DNA from: Anaerolineales bacterium
Lineage (GTDB): Bacteria > Chloroflexota > Anaerolineae > Anaerolineales > UBA11858
DNA length: 61,704 nucleotides
Assembly: GCA_016785015.1 (NCBI GenBank)
Contig: JADHTJ010000010.1
Span: 1-61,704 of the forward strand
Direction of reading: 5' to 3'
Positions 42,381-50,619 of the stretch are shown in pieces. Below the pieces are notes generated by a model that was not told the origin of the DNA, made no database searches, and saw only the letters and a list, made by a program, of their open reading frames with translations. A program made the position numbers and the translations under genes. Position 1 is the stretch's first letter. The number at the start of each line of letters is the position of its first letter.

Positions 42381-43049
42381 TTACCCTGGAATCGGCTCTC
42401 CGTGATGGAGATAAGTTGGCGATAGTGTCGCTGGGTTGTCAACATGGCCCGCTTCCCAACGCTGCCAAGCTAATTCGGCAAGGATCGCTGGCCTACGTAC
42501 TGAGAATGCAGGTGACGCCAATACGACATTCTTATATTTCCTACCCAAACGCTGACGAACTTCATCATTCAGTTCACCACAAATCCGTGTTGGTTCTCGG
42601 ATACTTTCAGCAAATTCATCCAATGTCAGGTTATCGAGATTTCCCATGGACTCCCATTTATTTTCAACAACCTGATACCAACCCACAGCCAATCGTCTTC
42701 GCCCGGCAACTAAAACACACGCCATTTGTGTATCTGCAAAGGGTTGAGCAGCAGCTACAATTTCGAGTGTCGGAATACCAATAATGGGTAGATGTTCACT
42801 GAATGCCAACCCCTTGACAAAAGCCAATCCAATACGCAGCGCAGTAAAAGAGCCCGGGCCGGTTGCCACACCCAATGCGCTCAATTCCCCCACAGAGATT
42901 CCAGTCTTCTCAAGCATCGCATCGACAGAAGGGGCCAGTTCCACAGTGTGGTAGCTGTGACTGCTCCAGGTCATCTCTGCCAATACCTGGCTACCATCAT
43001 AAAGTGCAATCCCTACCATGCGGGTGGAGGTATCAACGGCCAATAACAT
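42381..43049 (-). CDS. tsaB: tRNA t6A biosynthesis protein TsaB
   Basis: A 222-residue ASKHA-fold protein that partners TsaD in making threonylcarbamoyladenosine at position 37 of ANN-decoding tRNAs. Family blocks are LLAVDTSTRMVGIAL, WSSHSYHTVELAP, ALGVATGPGSFTALRIGLAFVKGLA and IPTLEIVA. Its ATG overlaps the stop of tsaE by one base (TAATG), so the two are coupled. TsaD and TsaC are not in the window. Confidence 0.93.
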   Translation of the reverse strand: MLLAVDTSTRMVGIALYDGSQVLAEMTWSSHSYHTVELAPSVDAMLEKTGISVGELSALGVATGPGSFTALRIGLAFVKGLAFSEHLPIIGIPTLEIVAAAQPFADTQMACVLVAGRRRLAVGWYQVVENKWESMGNLDNLTLDEFAESIREPTRICGELNDEVRQRLGRKYKNVVLASPAFSVRRPAILAELAWQRWEAGHVDNPATLSPTYLHHGEPIPG

Positions 43050-43549
43050 TACGAAACTCCAAAGATCTGTTTTCGAAGACTCTGTAATAAATCCTGGTTA
43101 TATTCTCCCCTAGCGGCTACTAAAAACTGCCGCTGGGTTTCATCCAGCCATTCCAAGGTGATCCAGAAGCGCTCTTTGGGTAGTGCATCTTCAATCCTAT
43201 CAGCCCACTCGATTACCAGTGGTCCTCTTTCCATCATGCCATCCAAATCCAGATCAATGGCTTCTGCTGATCCACTCAGCCGGTAGGCATCCAGATGGTA
43301 AAGTTGCTGTCCATCAACCCGCCGATACACATTGACCAACATAAATGTCGGGCTGGAGACTGGATCCAGCGAACCCCAACCGGCCGCAATACCCTGCATC
43401 AATGTAGTTTTCCCCGCTCCCAAATCTCCAACTAATCCAACTACATCACCTGATCCCAGGAATGCGCCCAACCGAATACCAACACGACGAGTCTGTTCCG
43501 TGCTCCGGCTGATAAACTCGAAAGAATGTGGCTCAAGGATGGGGGACAT
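43049..43549 (-). CDS. tsaE: tRNA t6A biosynthesis ATPase TsaE
   Basis: A small P-loop ATPase of 166 residues needed to recycle the TsaBD complex. Walker A is VGDLGAGKTTLMQGIAAGWG, followed by SSPTFMLVNVYR, the Asp in LYHLDAYRL and VIEWADRI, all family-typical. A TATAAT sits only 6 bases before the ATG and there is no ribosome site, so translation may be leaderless. Gene order tsaE-tsaB is common in bacteria. Confidence 0.93.
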   Translation of the reverse strand: MSPILEPHSFEFISRSTEQTRRVGIRLGAFLGSGDVVGLVGDLGAGKTTLMQGIAAGWGSLDPVSSPTFMLVNVYRRVDGQQLYHLDAYRLSGSAEAIDLDLDGMMERGPLVIEWADRIEDALPKERFWITLEWLDETQRQFLVAARGEYNQDLLQSLRKQIFGVS

Positions 43550-43555
43550 AGGTTG

Positions 43556-43584
43556 ATTATAAACGCAAAAACGCTTTACTATAA
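43556..43584 (-). promoter_or_regulatory. Promoter abutting the tsaE start codon
   Basis: Minus strand: TTATAG (43584-43579), 17-base spacer, TATAAT (43561-43556), then only CAACCT before the ATG at 43549. The -10 is perfect, the -35 weak (three of six). Transcription would begin at or within a base or two of the start codon. Confidence 0.5.
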
Positions 43585-45747
43585 AACAGTGAGCTTTGCC
43601 AATGATGCAACAACCTTCTTCAAACCGATATCTTCAAAGAAAATATCTACAATCTCTTCGTTGTCTTCGATCTTGCTGTTTAATATCATTCCTTCACCCC
43701 AGGCTGGATGACCAACCCTCATACCTGGCGAGTATTCCTGTTCGACAACCTGTTCTGTATATTCTGGAGATTCCCACTTCTCTGGGCGGAAAATCGATGA
43801 GCGGGATCGCCGCTTCTGTCCCCCAGTATAACCATCATCGATCAACAACATAGGGATATCATCCAGATAGCGCGAAGGCTCTGCGGGTTCGGAATATCCG
43901 AAGTTGTATCGGTTGAGCGAATGCAGTAGATACAGCGAATCTTCGGCACGAGTGATACCCACATAGAGTAAGCGGCGTTCCTCTTGCATAGCTTCGGGGT
44001 CATCGAATGAGCGAATATGTGGCAGCGTACCTTCATTGAGTCCTACAATGAAAACCACTGGGAATTCCAAACCTTTGGCAGCATGCAAAGTCATCAGGGT
44101 GGGTACATTAGCGCTGGCATCCAGGGTGTCTTGATCGGATACTAGGGCGACATCTTCCAAGAAGGCCATTAAACTCTTTTCATTGTAGTCTGCAGCCAAA
44201 CGCCGGAATTCCATGACATTCTCCCAGCGCTCTGCCCCTTCATCGCTGCCATCTTCAATATAGTTTCGATAAGCAATATCTTTGATGATTTGATCCATCA
44301 GTTCGAGAGGTGAGAGGTCATCCCTAAAATTGCACCAGTTCGAGAGCAGTTTCCCGAATGGAGAGAGGGTTGTTCGGACTCTGTTTGGGAGTGATTCCCA
44401 ATGTTCGGACTCGGCACCCACCCCTAAGTCAAGAAGAACATTGCCTGGGGATAAGTCCAAGCTCTGGGCGTAAGTGCGCAGCGAGGCGATCGTTTTTGTC
44501 CCAATCCCGCGTCGCGGTGTATTGATCGCCCGCAGCATGCTGATCTCATCTTTGGGGTTATGCGCCAACCGCAGATAGGCCATAATATCCTTGATCTCGC
44601 GCCGTCCATAGAAGCGTTGCGCGCCGACCAATTTATAGGGTAAGTTTGCCGCCAAAAATGCCTCTTCCAGGATACGAGATTGGGCATTGGTGCGGTACAT
44701 GACCGCGAAATCGCCGGGTTGTGTGCGCTGCGATGCAACTGATCGAGCGATTCGCTCAACCACAAAGGATGCCATTTCGCGATCATCATATAACTCTTGC
44801 AACATTATTTTTTGCCCCTCGCCGCGCTCTGTAAAGAGCTGTTTCTTGGTGCGATGGGGGTTGCCATCGATCACCGCCATGGCCGAATCAAGGATATTCT
44901 GCGTAGAGCGGTAATTCTGTTCTAGCAAGATGATCTGCGCACTGGGGAAATCTTCATCGAAGCGCAAAACATTGCGAAAATCCGCGCCGCGCCAGCGGTA
45001 AATGGATTGATCGGGGTCACCAACGACAAAAATGTTTTGGTGGAAAGATGCCAGATGTTTGAGCAGCGTGTACTGCGCCATATTGGTATCTTGGAATTCA
45101 TCTACCAAAATATGCTCATAGCGGCGGGAATAGCGCTCGCGAACAGCGGGACTCTCTTCAAGTAAAAAAGCCGTCCAAAGGAGCATATCATCAAAATCGA
45201 CAGCGTTGCTGGCTAACAAGGTATGCTGGTAGCGCAGATATACCCGCTTGACAACTTCATCTCGATAGGTTTGAACGGGGAAATCTTCGGCAAAGAGAAG
45301 CTCATTCTTCGCTCTGGAAATCGAGGCGTGCACCCCATGAGGGCGGTAGCGTTTATCGTCCAGGTTCAAATCTTTGATGACTTGTTTGACAACGCGAATC
45401 TGGTCATCGGCGTCGAAAATTACGTAGTTTGAGTCAAATGGCAAATGATCTGCCTCGCGACGCAATATCCGCCCACAGGTAGAATGGAATGTGCCAAGCG
45501 TAAGACCGCGCCCTCGCTCTCCAAGCATTCGATCCACACGGTCACCCATCTCGCGCGCAGCTTTATTGGTAAATGTAACTGCCAAAACGTGATACGGCCG
45601 CACGCCCATCTGACCGATCAAATATGCAATGCGCTGGGTAAGGACACGGGTTTTTCCAGAGCCAGGTCCAGCTAAAACGAGTACGGGGCCAGTGCCAGCC
45701 ATGACAGCTTGTTGTTGTTGTGGGTTGAGATCGCGGAGCACATCCAT
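43579..45747 (-). CDS. uvrD: UvrD/PcrA family superfamily-1 DNA helicase
   Basis: A 3'-5' DNA helicase for repair and replication-fork clearance. All SF1 motifs are present: Walker A GPGSGKTRVLTQRIAYLI, TFTNKAAREM, Walker B HILVDEFQDTN, VGDPDQSIYRWRGADFRN, EQNYRST, TLHAAKGLEFPVVFIVGLNEG and RRLLYVGITRAEDSL. The C-terminus (WGEGMILNSK to FFEDIGLKKVVASLAKLTVL) resembles the PcrA RNA-polymerase-binding region. The start is set at ATG 45747 (MDVLRDLNPQQQ), 722 residues, because the longer frame to 45828 runs through the promoter and into holB. Confidence 0.94.
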   Translation of the reverse strand: MDVLRDLNPQQQQAVMAGTGPVLVLAGPGSGKTRVLTQRIAYLIGQMGVRPYHVLAVTFTNKAAREMGDRVDRMLGERGRGLTLGTFHSTCGRILRREADHLPFDSNYVIFDADDQIRVVKQVIKDLNLDDKRYRPHGVHASISRAKNELLFAEDFPVQTYRDEVVKRVYLRYQHTLLASNAVDFDDMLLWTAFLLEESPAVRERYSRRYEHILVDEFQDTNMAQYTLLKHLASFHQNIFVVGDPDQSIYRWRGADFRNVLRFDEDFPSAQIILLEQNYRSTQNILDSAMAVIDGNPHRTKKQLFTERGEGQKIMLQELYDDREMASFVVERIARSVASQRTQPGDFAVMYRTNAQSRILEEAFLAANLPYKLVGAQRFYGRREIKDIMAYLRLAHNPKDEISMLRAINTPRRGIGTKTIASLRTYAQSLDLSPGNVLLDLGVGAESEHWESLPNRVRTTLSPFGKLLSNWCNFRDDLSPLELMDQIIKDIAYRNYIEDGSDEGAERWENVMEFRRLAADYNEKSLMAFLEDVALVSDQDTLDASANVPTLMTLHAAKGLEFPVVFIVGLNEGTLPHIRSFDDPEAMQEERRLLYVGITRAEDSLYLLHSLNRYNFGYSEPAEPSRYLDDIPMLLIDDGYTGGQKRRSRSSIFRPEKWESPEYTEQVVEQEYSPGMRVGHPAWGEGMILNSKIEDNEEIVDIFFEDIGLKKVVASLAKLTVL

Positions 45748-45754
45748 GCGAGGG

Positions 45755-45783
45755 ATTGTATCTCCGCGACTTTGGTTTGACAA
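45755..45783 (-). promoter_or_regulatory. uvrD promoter, near-leaderless
   Basis: Minus strand: TTGTCA (45783-45778), exact 17-base spacer, TACAAT (45760-45755), then 7 bases to the uvrD ATG. The -35 is one arm of an inverted repeat TTGACAA-GCTG-TTGTCAA (45777-45794) that also provides the holB -35. Confidence 0.65.
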
Positions 45784-45787
45784 GCTG

Positions 45788-45816
45788 TTGTCAATCACAA
45801 ACCTACGCGCTACAAT
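45788..45816 (+). promoter_or_regulatory. holB promoter, near-leaderless
   Basis: Plus strand: TTGTCA (45788-45793), exact 17-base spacer, TACAAT (45811-45816), then CTGAGC and the holB ATG at 45823. It is the mirror image of the uvrD promoter with identical box sequences and spacing. No ribosome site can fit, so the message is probably leaderless. Confidence 0.65.
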
Positions 45817-45822
45817 CTGAGC

Positions 45823-46824
45823 ATGCAAACGGACAACAATTGGGGCATATTAGGCCATGAATGGGCGGTTGATTTATTTCAAGGACACCTAGCGAATAAC
45901 CGCATGCGCCATGCCTATCTTATTACCGGTTCGCAGGGGGTAGGCCGGCGGACTCTGGCGCTACGGGTAAGCCAGGGATTGAATTGTAAAGAACCAATTG
46001 CCCCTGGAATCCCTTGTTTATCCTGCCATACATGCCAACGCATTGAGCGCATGCAGCACCCTGACTTGGTTGTCGTAAAAGCAGAAGATGCTGGTGGGAC
46101 ACTCAAAGTAGATCAAGTACGAGAATTGCAGCGAGGCTTATCACTCGCCCCATATGAAGCAACCTATAAGATTGCGTTGCTGCTGCGCTTTGAAGAGGCC
46201 AATCCCAACGCTGCCAATGCAATATTGAAAACATTAGAAGAGCCTCCTCGCCAAGTAATCCTTTTTGTAACCGCACAAGATACAGAGACTCTGCTCCCCA
46301 CCATCGTCTCACGCTGTGAGGTGATTCGCCTGCGACCACTATCAATTGACCAGGCCAGCAGGGGTATCCATGAGAAATGGGGGATCCCAGAAGACGAAGC
46401 CAGGTTATTGGCACACTTATCCAATGGAAGGCCGGGTTTTGCTCATTGGTTATCGGTAAATCCAGAGCATCGAGAACAACGTAGCGCCTGGCTTGCTGAG
46501 CATCAAAAGCTCCTATCTGCAAAGCGCACTGAACGGTTCCACTATGCTGAAAATCTCGCCAAAGATAAAATTGAATTCATCCAGGTTATCCAAACCTGGC
46601 TATCCTTGTGGCGAGATGTCATGCTTAAAAGCAGTGGAGCACAGTCACCGATCACAAACCTGGATTGCGAAAACATGATCGATGATCTTGCAAATAGATT
46701 GAACTTGAACACTGCGAAACAGATGGTAATCAATCTAGAACAAACATTATCCCGCCTCCAACGCCATACGAACAACCGCTTGACAGCCGAAGTTCTGCTT
46801 CTAAACTTGCCAATCCTTTCATAA
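45823..46824 (+). CDS. holB: DNA polymerase III delta prime subunit
   Basis: Clamp-loader subunit of 333 residues. Seen: RMRHAYLITGSQGVGRRTLALRV, a P-loop in which the usual Lys is Arg, as often in the non-hydrolysing delta prime. Zinc-binding cysteines follow in CKEPIAPGIPCLSCHTC. Further blocks are LKVDQVRELQRGLSL, NAANAILKTLEEPP and TLLPTIVSRCEVI. The C-terminal helical domain completes the family length. It is divergent from uvrD across a 75-base double promoter. Confidence 0.92.
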   Translation: MQTDNNWGILGHEWAVDLFQGHLANNRMRHAYLITGSQGVGRRTLALRVSQGLNCKEPIAPGIPCLSCHTCQRIERMQHPDLVVVKAEDAGGTLKVDQVRELQRGLSLAPYEATYKIALLLRFEEANPNAANAILKTLEEPPRQVILFVTAQDTETLLPTIVSRCEVIRLRPLSIDQASRGIHEKWGIPEDEARLLAHLSNGRPGFAHWLSVNPEHREQRSAWLAEHQKLLSAKRTERFHYAENLAKDKIEFIQVIQTWLSLWRDVMLKSSGAQSPITNLDCENMIDDLANRLNLNTAKQMVINLEQTLSRLQRHTNNRLTAEVLLLNLPILS

Positions 46825-46895
46825 ATAAATGGAAGAAATGGTCTTTTGTTTCGTGGAGAATAATAAAATTGCAAACGATTGTCATGTTGTGGGGT

Positions 46896-46901
46896 TATAA
46901 T
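46896..46901 (+). promoter_or_regulatory. -10 element before the lipoprotein gene
   Basis: A perfect TATAAT about 46 bases before the ATG at 46948, followed by a strong ribosome site AGAGGAG (46936-46942). No good -35 at 16-18 bases is visible, so the promoter assignment is tentative. Confidence 0.4.
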
Positions 46902-46947
46902 GTGCAAGTTCGCCGGCCTTACGTAAACTACCATTAGAGGAGAAGTT

Positions 46948-47472
46948 ATGAAGAAGTATATTTGGATAGCCCTAATCATATTGAGCGTGGCACTTGCCCA
47001 GATCGCTTGCAAGACTGCTGCAGAAAGAGAAGCTGAACGCAGTCAAGAAGCTGCTGAGTCCGCAGAAGTTGCTGAACAAGCTGAAGAGGTAGTTGAAGAA
47101 GAACCCGTCGAACTTCCCGCAGACACACGTGGAGGAATTTTCCAGGCAGCCATGGCAGGAATTGAAACGGATGTCAAACTATTCCTCGAGGGCATTCCCG
47201 TTCCTGAAGATGGCTCTATCTCCATGGAAGATATCTCACGCATGGATTTCATTACTTCGATGACAATAGATGAGTGCGCTCAATTCTATCGAGATACTTT
47301 CTCTGGTCTAGGGTTGATTGAAGTTGAAGAATTAGGTGCCAAAACTGATTTTAGCGAGACACTGATATTTGGCGGCTATCCAAAAGGCAAAGCAATTCGG
47401 GTGAAAATTTCTAATTTATCGCAATTTTCGAGGAATATTAAGATCCACATTCTTGAACCGAACGATCTTTAG
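46948..47472 (+). CDS. Putative lipoprotein of unknown function
   Basis: A 174-residue protein exported by a short signal: KKYIWIALIILSVALAQIAC gives a basic start, hydrophobic core and a Cys at position 21. The lipobox (AQIAC) is imperfect, so lipidation is probable but not certain. An Ala/Glu-rich helix with many negative charges follows at residues ~24-60, suggesting a spacer. The globular part contains MTIDECAQFYRDTFSGLGLIEVEE and a basic C-terminal segment. I do not recognise the family. It has its own ribosome site and a terminator directly after, so it is monocistronic. Confidence 0.7.
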   Translation: MKKYIWIALIILSVALAQIACKTAAEREAERSQEAAESAEVAEQAEEVVEEEPVELPADTRGGIFQAAMAGIETDVKLFLEGIPVPEDGSISMEDISRMDFITSMTIDECAQFYRDTFSGLGLIEVEELGAKTDFSETLIFGGYPKGKAIRVKISNLSQFSRNIKIHILEPNDL

Positions 47473-47491
47473 AAAAATTCGTTTATCACTG

Positions 47492-47523
47492 AAAAGCTGA
47501 GGAGCATATTCCTCAGCTTTTTT
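47492..47523 (+). terminator. Rho-independent terminator after the lipoprotein gene
   Basis: Perfect 12-bp stem AAAAGCTGAGGA / TCCTCAGCTTTT with a six-base loop, followed by further T. It lies 20 bases after the stop codon. The A-rich left side means it could also work for the opposite strand. Confidence 0.9.
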
Positions 47524-47591
47524 GTTATTTTGATTTAAATTTTTAGAACTTGATAACCGACTTGCACTCCAATTATCCATATCCAATATGC

Positions 47592-47597
47592 TATACT
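47592..47597 (+). promoter_or_regulatory. -10 element before the first histidine kinase
   Basis: TATACT lies 23 bases before the ATG at 47621. A TTGCAC at 47562-47567 is 24 bases upstream, too far for a standard -35. The position argues that the earlier ATG at 47588 is inside the promoter. Confidence 0.35.
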
Positions 47598-47620
47598 TGG
47601 CAAGAGAAGAGAGCACCTAC

Positions 47621-49720
47621 ATGGTTACGTCAATTGCAAGCGAGTATACATCCACGCAAGAATCACTAGAACTCCTATACCATATCAGTCGAGAGATTGC
47701 TTCAACACTCGACCTGACTGTTGTTCTTCAGCGTGTGCTTGCTCTTTCAATGAGAACAATTGGTGCAGTTAGCGGCAGTATTATCGTTGTTAATGATGAG
47801 GGAATCCCCGTCGAATCAACAATTATCTACGAAGATGCAATCCTAGATCATTCGACGGAGCAAATTCGTTCTCTCCTTGAGGGCGGTTTAGCCGGTTGGG
47901 TTGTGAATAATCGTGAGCCGGCACTCGTACTAAACACTAATCGCGATGAGCGATGGGTCAAAAGCGAGAGGCAATCTGAAGGCAACGAAAAGGCAAAATC
48001 AACATTGAGTGTGCCCTTTATCGCTCGAGATCAACTAGTTGGGGACATCACGCTATCTCACCCAGTGCCTCTTTTCTTTACCAATGAACATCTGGCTCTA
48101 GTTCAGGCAATTGCAGACCAGGCAGCCATTGCAGTAGTTAATGCGCGCTTATATGAAACAAGCCAACAGCAAGCATTGCTGATGGGTGCACTGGCGAAAA
48201 GCGCTTCATCGATCACATCTACATTGCGCCTCGAAGATGTACTGAACCGTATTCTTGAGCAGATCAGCCAGGCTTTGAATGTGGCTGCCGTTTCATTGGC
48301 CCTACTGGATGATGAAAAAGAATCGCTAGTTTTCTATGCGACGACTGCTAACGCAGATACGATTTTGGGCAAAAAAGTAACTGTTGGTCAGGGTATCGTA
48401 GGTTGGGTTGCGCAACATAACCAGGGCATTATTGTTCCAGACGTTACCCAAGATCCCAGATTCTATGGACAATTCGACAAATCTACCGGATTTGACACGC
48501 GCTCCATTGCCTGCGGTCCCATCATTTCCGAAGGAGAAGTTATAGGTGTTTTACAAGCCTTGAACCCTCTAGATGGAAGTTTTGGTCAAGATGCGTTAAC
48601 TGTGCTCTCTGGTATTGGAAGCCTCGCTGGAACTGCCATTCGTCATGCCCAACTCTTTGAAGATCTCCAAGCCGCACACAAACGCTACCGTGATTTATAT
48701 AACAGCAGTATCGATGCCATTCTCATCACTGATATGCGGGGCCATATCATCGAGGCAAATAACCAAACCTTCGATTTCTATGGTTTCACACGAGACCAAT
48801 TACAACTAAAGCACATCGGTGATGTGCATGAAATAGACACTGACGAAATTGGGGAAAGTCTCGAATATATCTCGCCAGAAGAAACTATCTCTTATGAATC
48901 AGAGGTAGTGACCTCCACCGAATTAATCATTCCAATCGAAGTTCACGTACATACCGTTCAAATTGAAGGGGTGTATCACCTGCAATGGACATTCCGAGAC
49001 ATTACCGAGCGCAAAGAGCTCGATCAATTGAGAGACGACTTACTCTCGATGATCTACCACGATCTTCGTTCTCCATTGGGTAACGTTTTATCCAGCCTTG
49101 ATGTGTTGGAAAGCATCCAATCCTTTGATCATGACCCCACGGTTCAATCTTTATTCGAGATCGCGGTTCGTTCTACAAAGCGCATCGAACGACTGACAAA
49201 TTCTTTGTTAGATATCAATCGCCTGGAGGCAGGGCAGCCCGTCACGAACACCACACCAACCGAAGTAGCTAGTATTCTCAACGCCTCTGTTGACGCCATC
49301 CTCCCGATTGCAAATAATAAAGATCAAGAAGTGTATATCCGAATTCAGGACGATATACCACTCGCGGATGTCGATGAAAACATGATTCAGAGGGTATTGA
49401 TCAATTTGTTAGAAAATGCTGTAAAATACACGCCGCCCGAAAGTCATATAACCGTTGGAGCTGCGAAAACTGGCCAAGAGCTGTGCTTTTGGGTCGAAGA
49501 TACAGGCCCAGGAATTCCAGAAGAAAAACGCCCAACAGTCTTTGATAAGTACACTCGTCTCCATGGAAAAAGTGGGCCGAAAGGCATTGGGCTTGGACTG
49601 GCCTATTGCCGTTTGGCTGTAGAGGGGCATGGTGGTCGCATTTGGGTTGATGCTGCCGCACAAGGTGGTGCGCGCTTTGCTTTCACGCTTCCCATCGCAG
49701 AGGATGATTCCGACTTTTAG
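47621..49720 (+). CDS. Sensor histidine kinase, GAF-GAF-PAS-HisKA-HATPase
   Basis: A 699-residue soluble sensor kinase. Two GAF domains cover ~residues 20-180 and ~190-345 (the second with GQGIVGWVAQHNQGIIVPDV). A PAS domain with C-terminal PAC-like segment (YNSSIDAILITDMRGHIIEANN to WTFRDITERKELD) spans ~350-465. The dimerisation domain has phospho-acceptor His480 in MIYHDLRSPLGNV, and the ATPase domain has LINLLENAVKYTPP, DTGPGIPEE and GIGLGLAYC. There are no membrane segments. The ATG at 47621 is preferred over 47588. No response regulator is adjacent, so its partner must be elsewhere. Confidence 0.9.
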   Translation: MVTSIASEYTSTQESLELLYHISREIASTLDLTVVLQRVLALSMRTIGAVSGSIIVVNDEGIPVESTIIYEDAILDHSTEQIRSLLEGGLAGWVVNNREPALVLNTNRDERWVKSERQSEGNEKAKSTLSVPFIARDQLVGDITLSHPVPLFFTNEHLALVQAIADQAAIAVVNARLYETSQQQALLMGALAKSASSITSTLRLEDVLNRILEQISQALNVAAVSLALLDDEKESLVFYATTANADTILGKKVTVGQGIVGWVAQHNQGIIVPDVTQDPRFYGQFDKSTGFDTRSIACGPIISEGEVIGVLQALNPLDGSFGQDALTVLSGIGSLAGTAIRHAQLFEDLQAAHKRYRDLYNSSIDAILITDMRGHIIEANNQTFDFYGFTRDQLQLKHIGDVHEIDTDEIGESLEYISPEETISYESEVVTSTELIIPIEVHVHTVQIEGVYHLQWTFRDITERKELDQLRDDLLSMIYHDLRSPLGNVLSSLDVLESIQSFDHDPTVQSLFEIAVRSTKRIERLTNSLLDINRLEAGQPVTNTTPTEVASILNASVDAILPIANNKDQEVYIRIQDDIPLADVDENMIQRVLINLLENAVKYTPPESHITVGAAKTGQELCFWVEDTGPGIPEEKRPTVFDKYTRLHGKSGPKGIGLGLAYCRLAVEGHGGRIWVDAAAQGGARFAFTLPIAEDDSDF

Positions 49721-49742
49721 CAATATTCGAAAAGGAGCATCT

Positions 49743-50576
49743 ATGCAAACTATTGCAGAAAATATTTACTATGACGCTTCCTACGCCGGGGTGACGGTTG
49801 CGGCAATTACGCATCCCCATGGAACGCTACTCATCGACTCTCCGCTTCGCTCCGATGAAGCTCATTCCTGGAAATCTACACTACTCACACAAAGCCGGGG
49901 TATGCACAGGCTGATGGTTATATTGGATTTCCATGAAGACCGCACACTTGGCAGTCGGGCGATTGATTTTCCCATTGTGGCCCACGAGTTTACTGCCGAA
50001 GCATTTCAAGAAAGAACCACAATTTTTAAAGGCCAAAACAACGAAAGAGGCGCTGAGTGGGAACATTTTCCTGAAGTAAGTGGAACTCGTTGGGAGCGAC
50101 CCAACATCACTTTCAATGAACAAATTGCCTTGAATTGGGGTGATTCCGAGATTTGTATTGAGCACCATCCTGGCCCCACGCCAGGTGCAACGTGGGTCCA
50201 CATTCCTGAGAAAAAGATACTATTCATCGGTGACGCCGTAACGCCAAATCAACCCCCTTTTTTGGCCAGAGCCAACCTCGAAATCTGGCATGAGACGTTG
50301 AATTTGCTAGCCTCACGCCAATATTCAGATTACACAATAATCAGTGGCCGCGGTGGGCGAATCAACATCGATGAAGTCCGGGACCAGCGCAAATTTCTAA
50401 AATCTATCGATGGGCGATTGAAAACCATATCTAACCGAAACGCCGATCCCGAGGAAACTTTGAAAATTGTTCCAGCATTAATGAATAAGATTTCTTACCC
50501 ATCCAAGATGGAAAACTTCTTTTTCCAACGCTTACAGTTCGGCCTCATAGAATACTATACGCGACACTTCGAATAA
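49743..50576 (+). CDS. Metallo-beta-lactamase-fold protein, degenerate metal site
   Basis: A 277-residue protein of the MBL superfamily. The start at ATG 49743 is supported by AAAGGAG nine bases upstream; an earlier in-frame start would overlap the kinase gene. Fold landmarks are THPHGTLLIDSPL, HHPGPTPGATWVHI and KKILFIGDAVTPN. The canonical THXHXDH motif is replaced by LDFHEDR at residues 61-67, so the first and third motif His are Asp62 and Arg67. Enzymes of this fold use that motif for zinc, so metal binding is altered or lost. It follows the kinase by 22 bases and may share its message. Confidence 0.75.
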   Translation: MQTIAENIYYDASYAGVTVAAITHPHGTLLIDSPLRSDEAHSWKSTLLTQSRGMHRLMVILDFHEDRTLGSRAIDFPIVAHEFTAEAFQERTTIFKGQNNERGAEWEHFPEVSGTRWERPNITFNEQIALNWGDSEICIEHHPGPTPGATWVHIPEKKILFIGDAVTPNQPPFLARANLEIWHETLNLLASRQYSDYTIISGRGGRINIDEVRDQRKFLKSIDGRLKTISNRNADPEETLKIVPALMNKISYPSKMENFFFQRLQFGLIEYYTRHFE

Positions 50577-50619
50577 AGCAAATCCAATATTTCTTGCACC
50601 AACACCATCATTCACATTT

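Noticed and set aside
45748..45828. Longer N-terminus for UvrD
   Set aside because: It would run through the divergent promoters and overlap holB; the family start is at MDVLRDLNPQQQ.
47588..47620. Upstream ATG for the first histidine kinase
   Set aside because: It overlaps the likely -10 element TATACT and adds 11 residues before the natural start.
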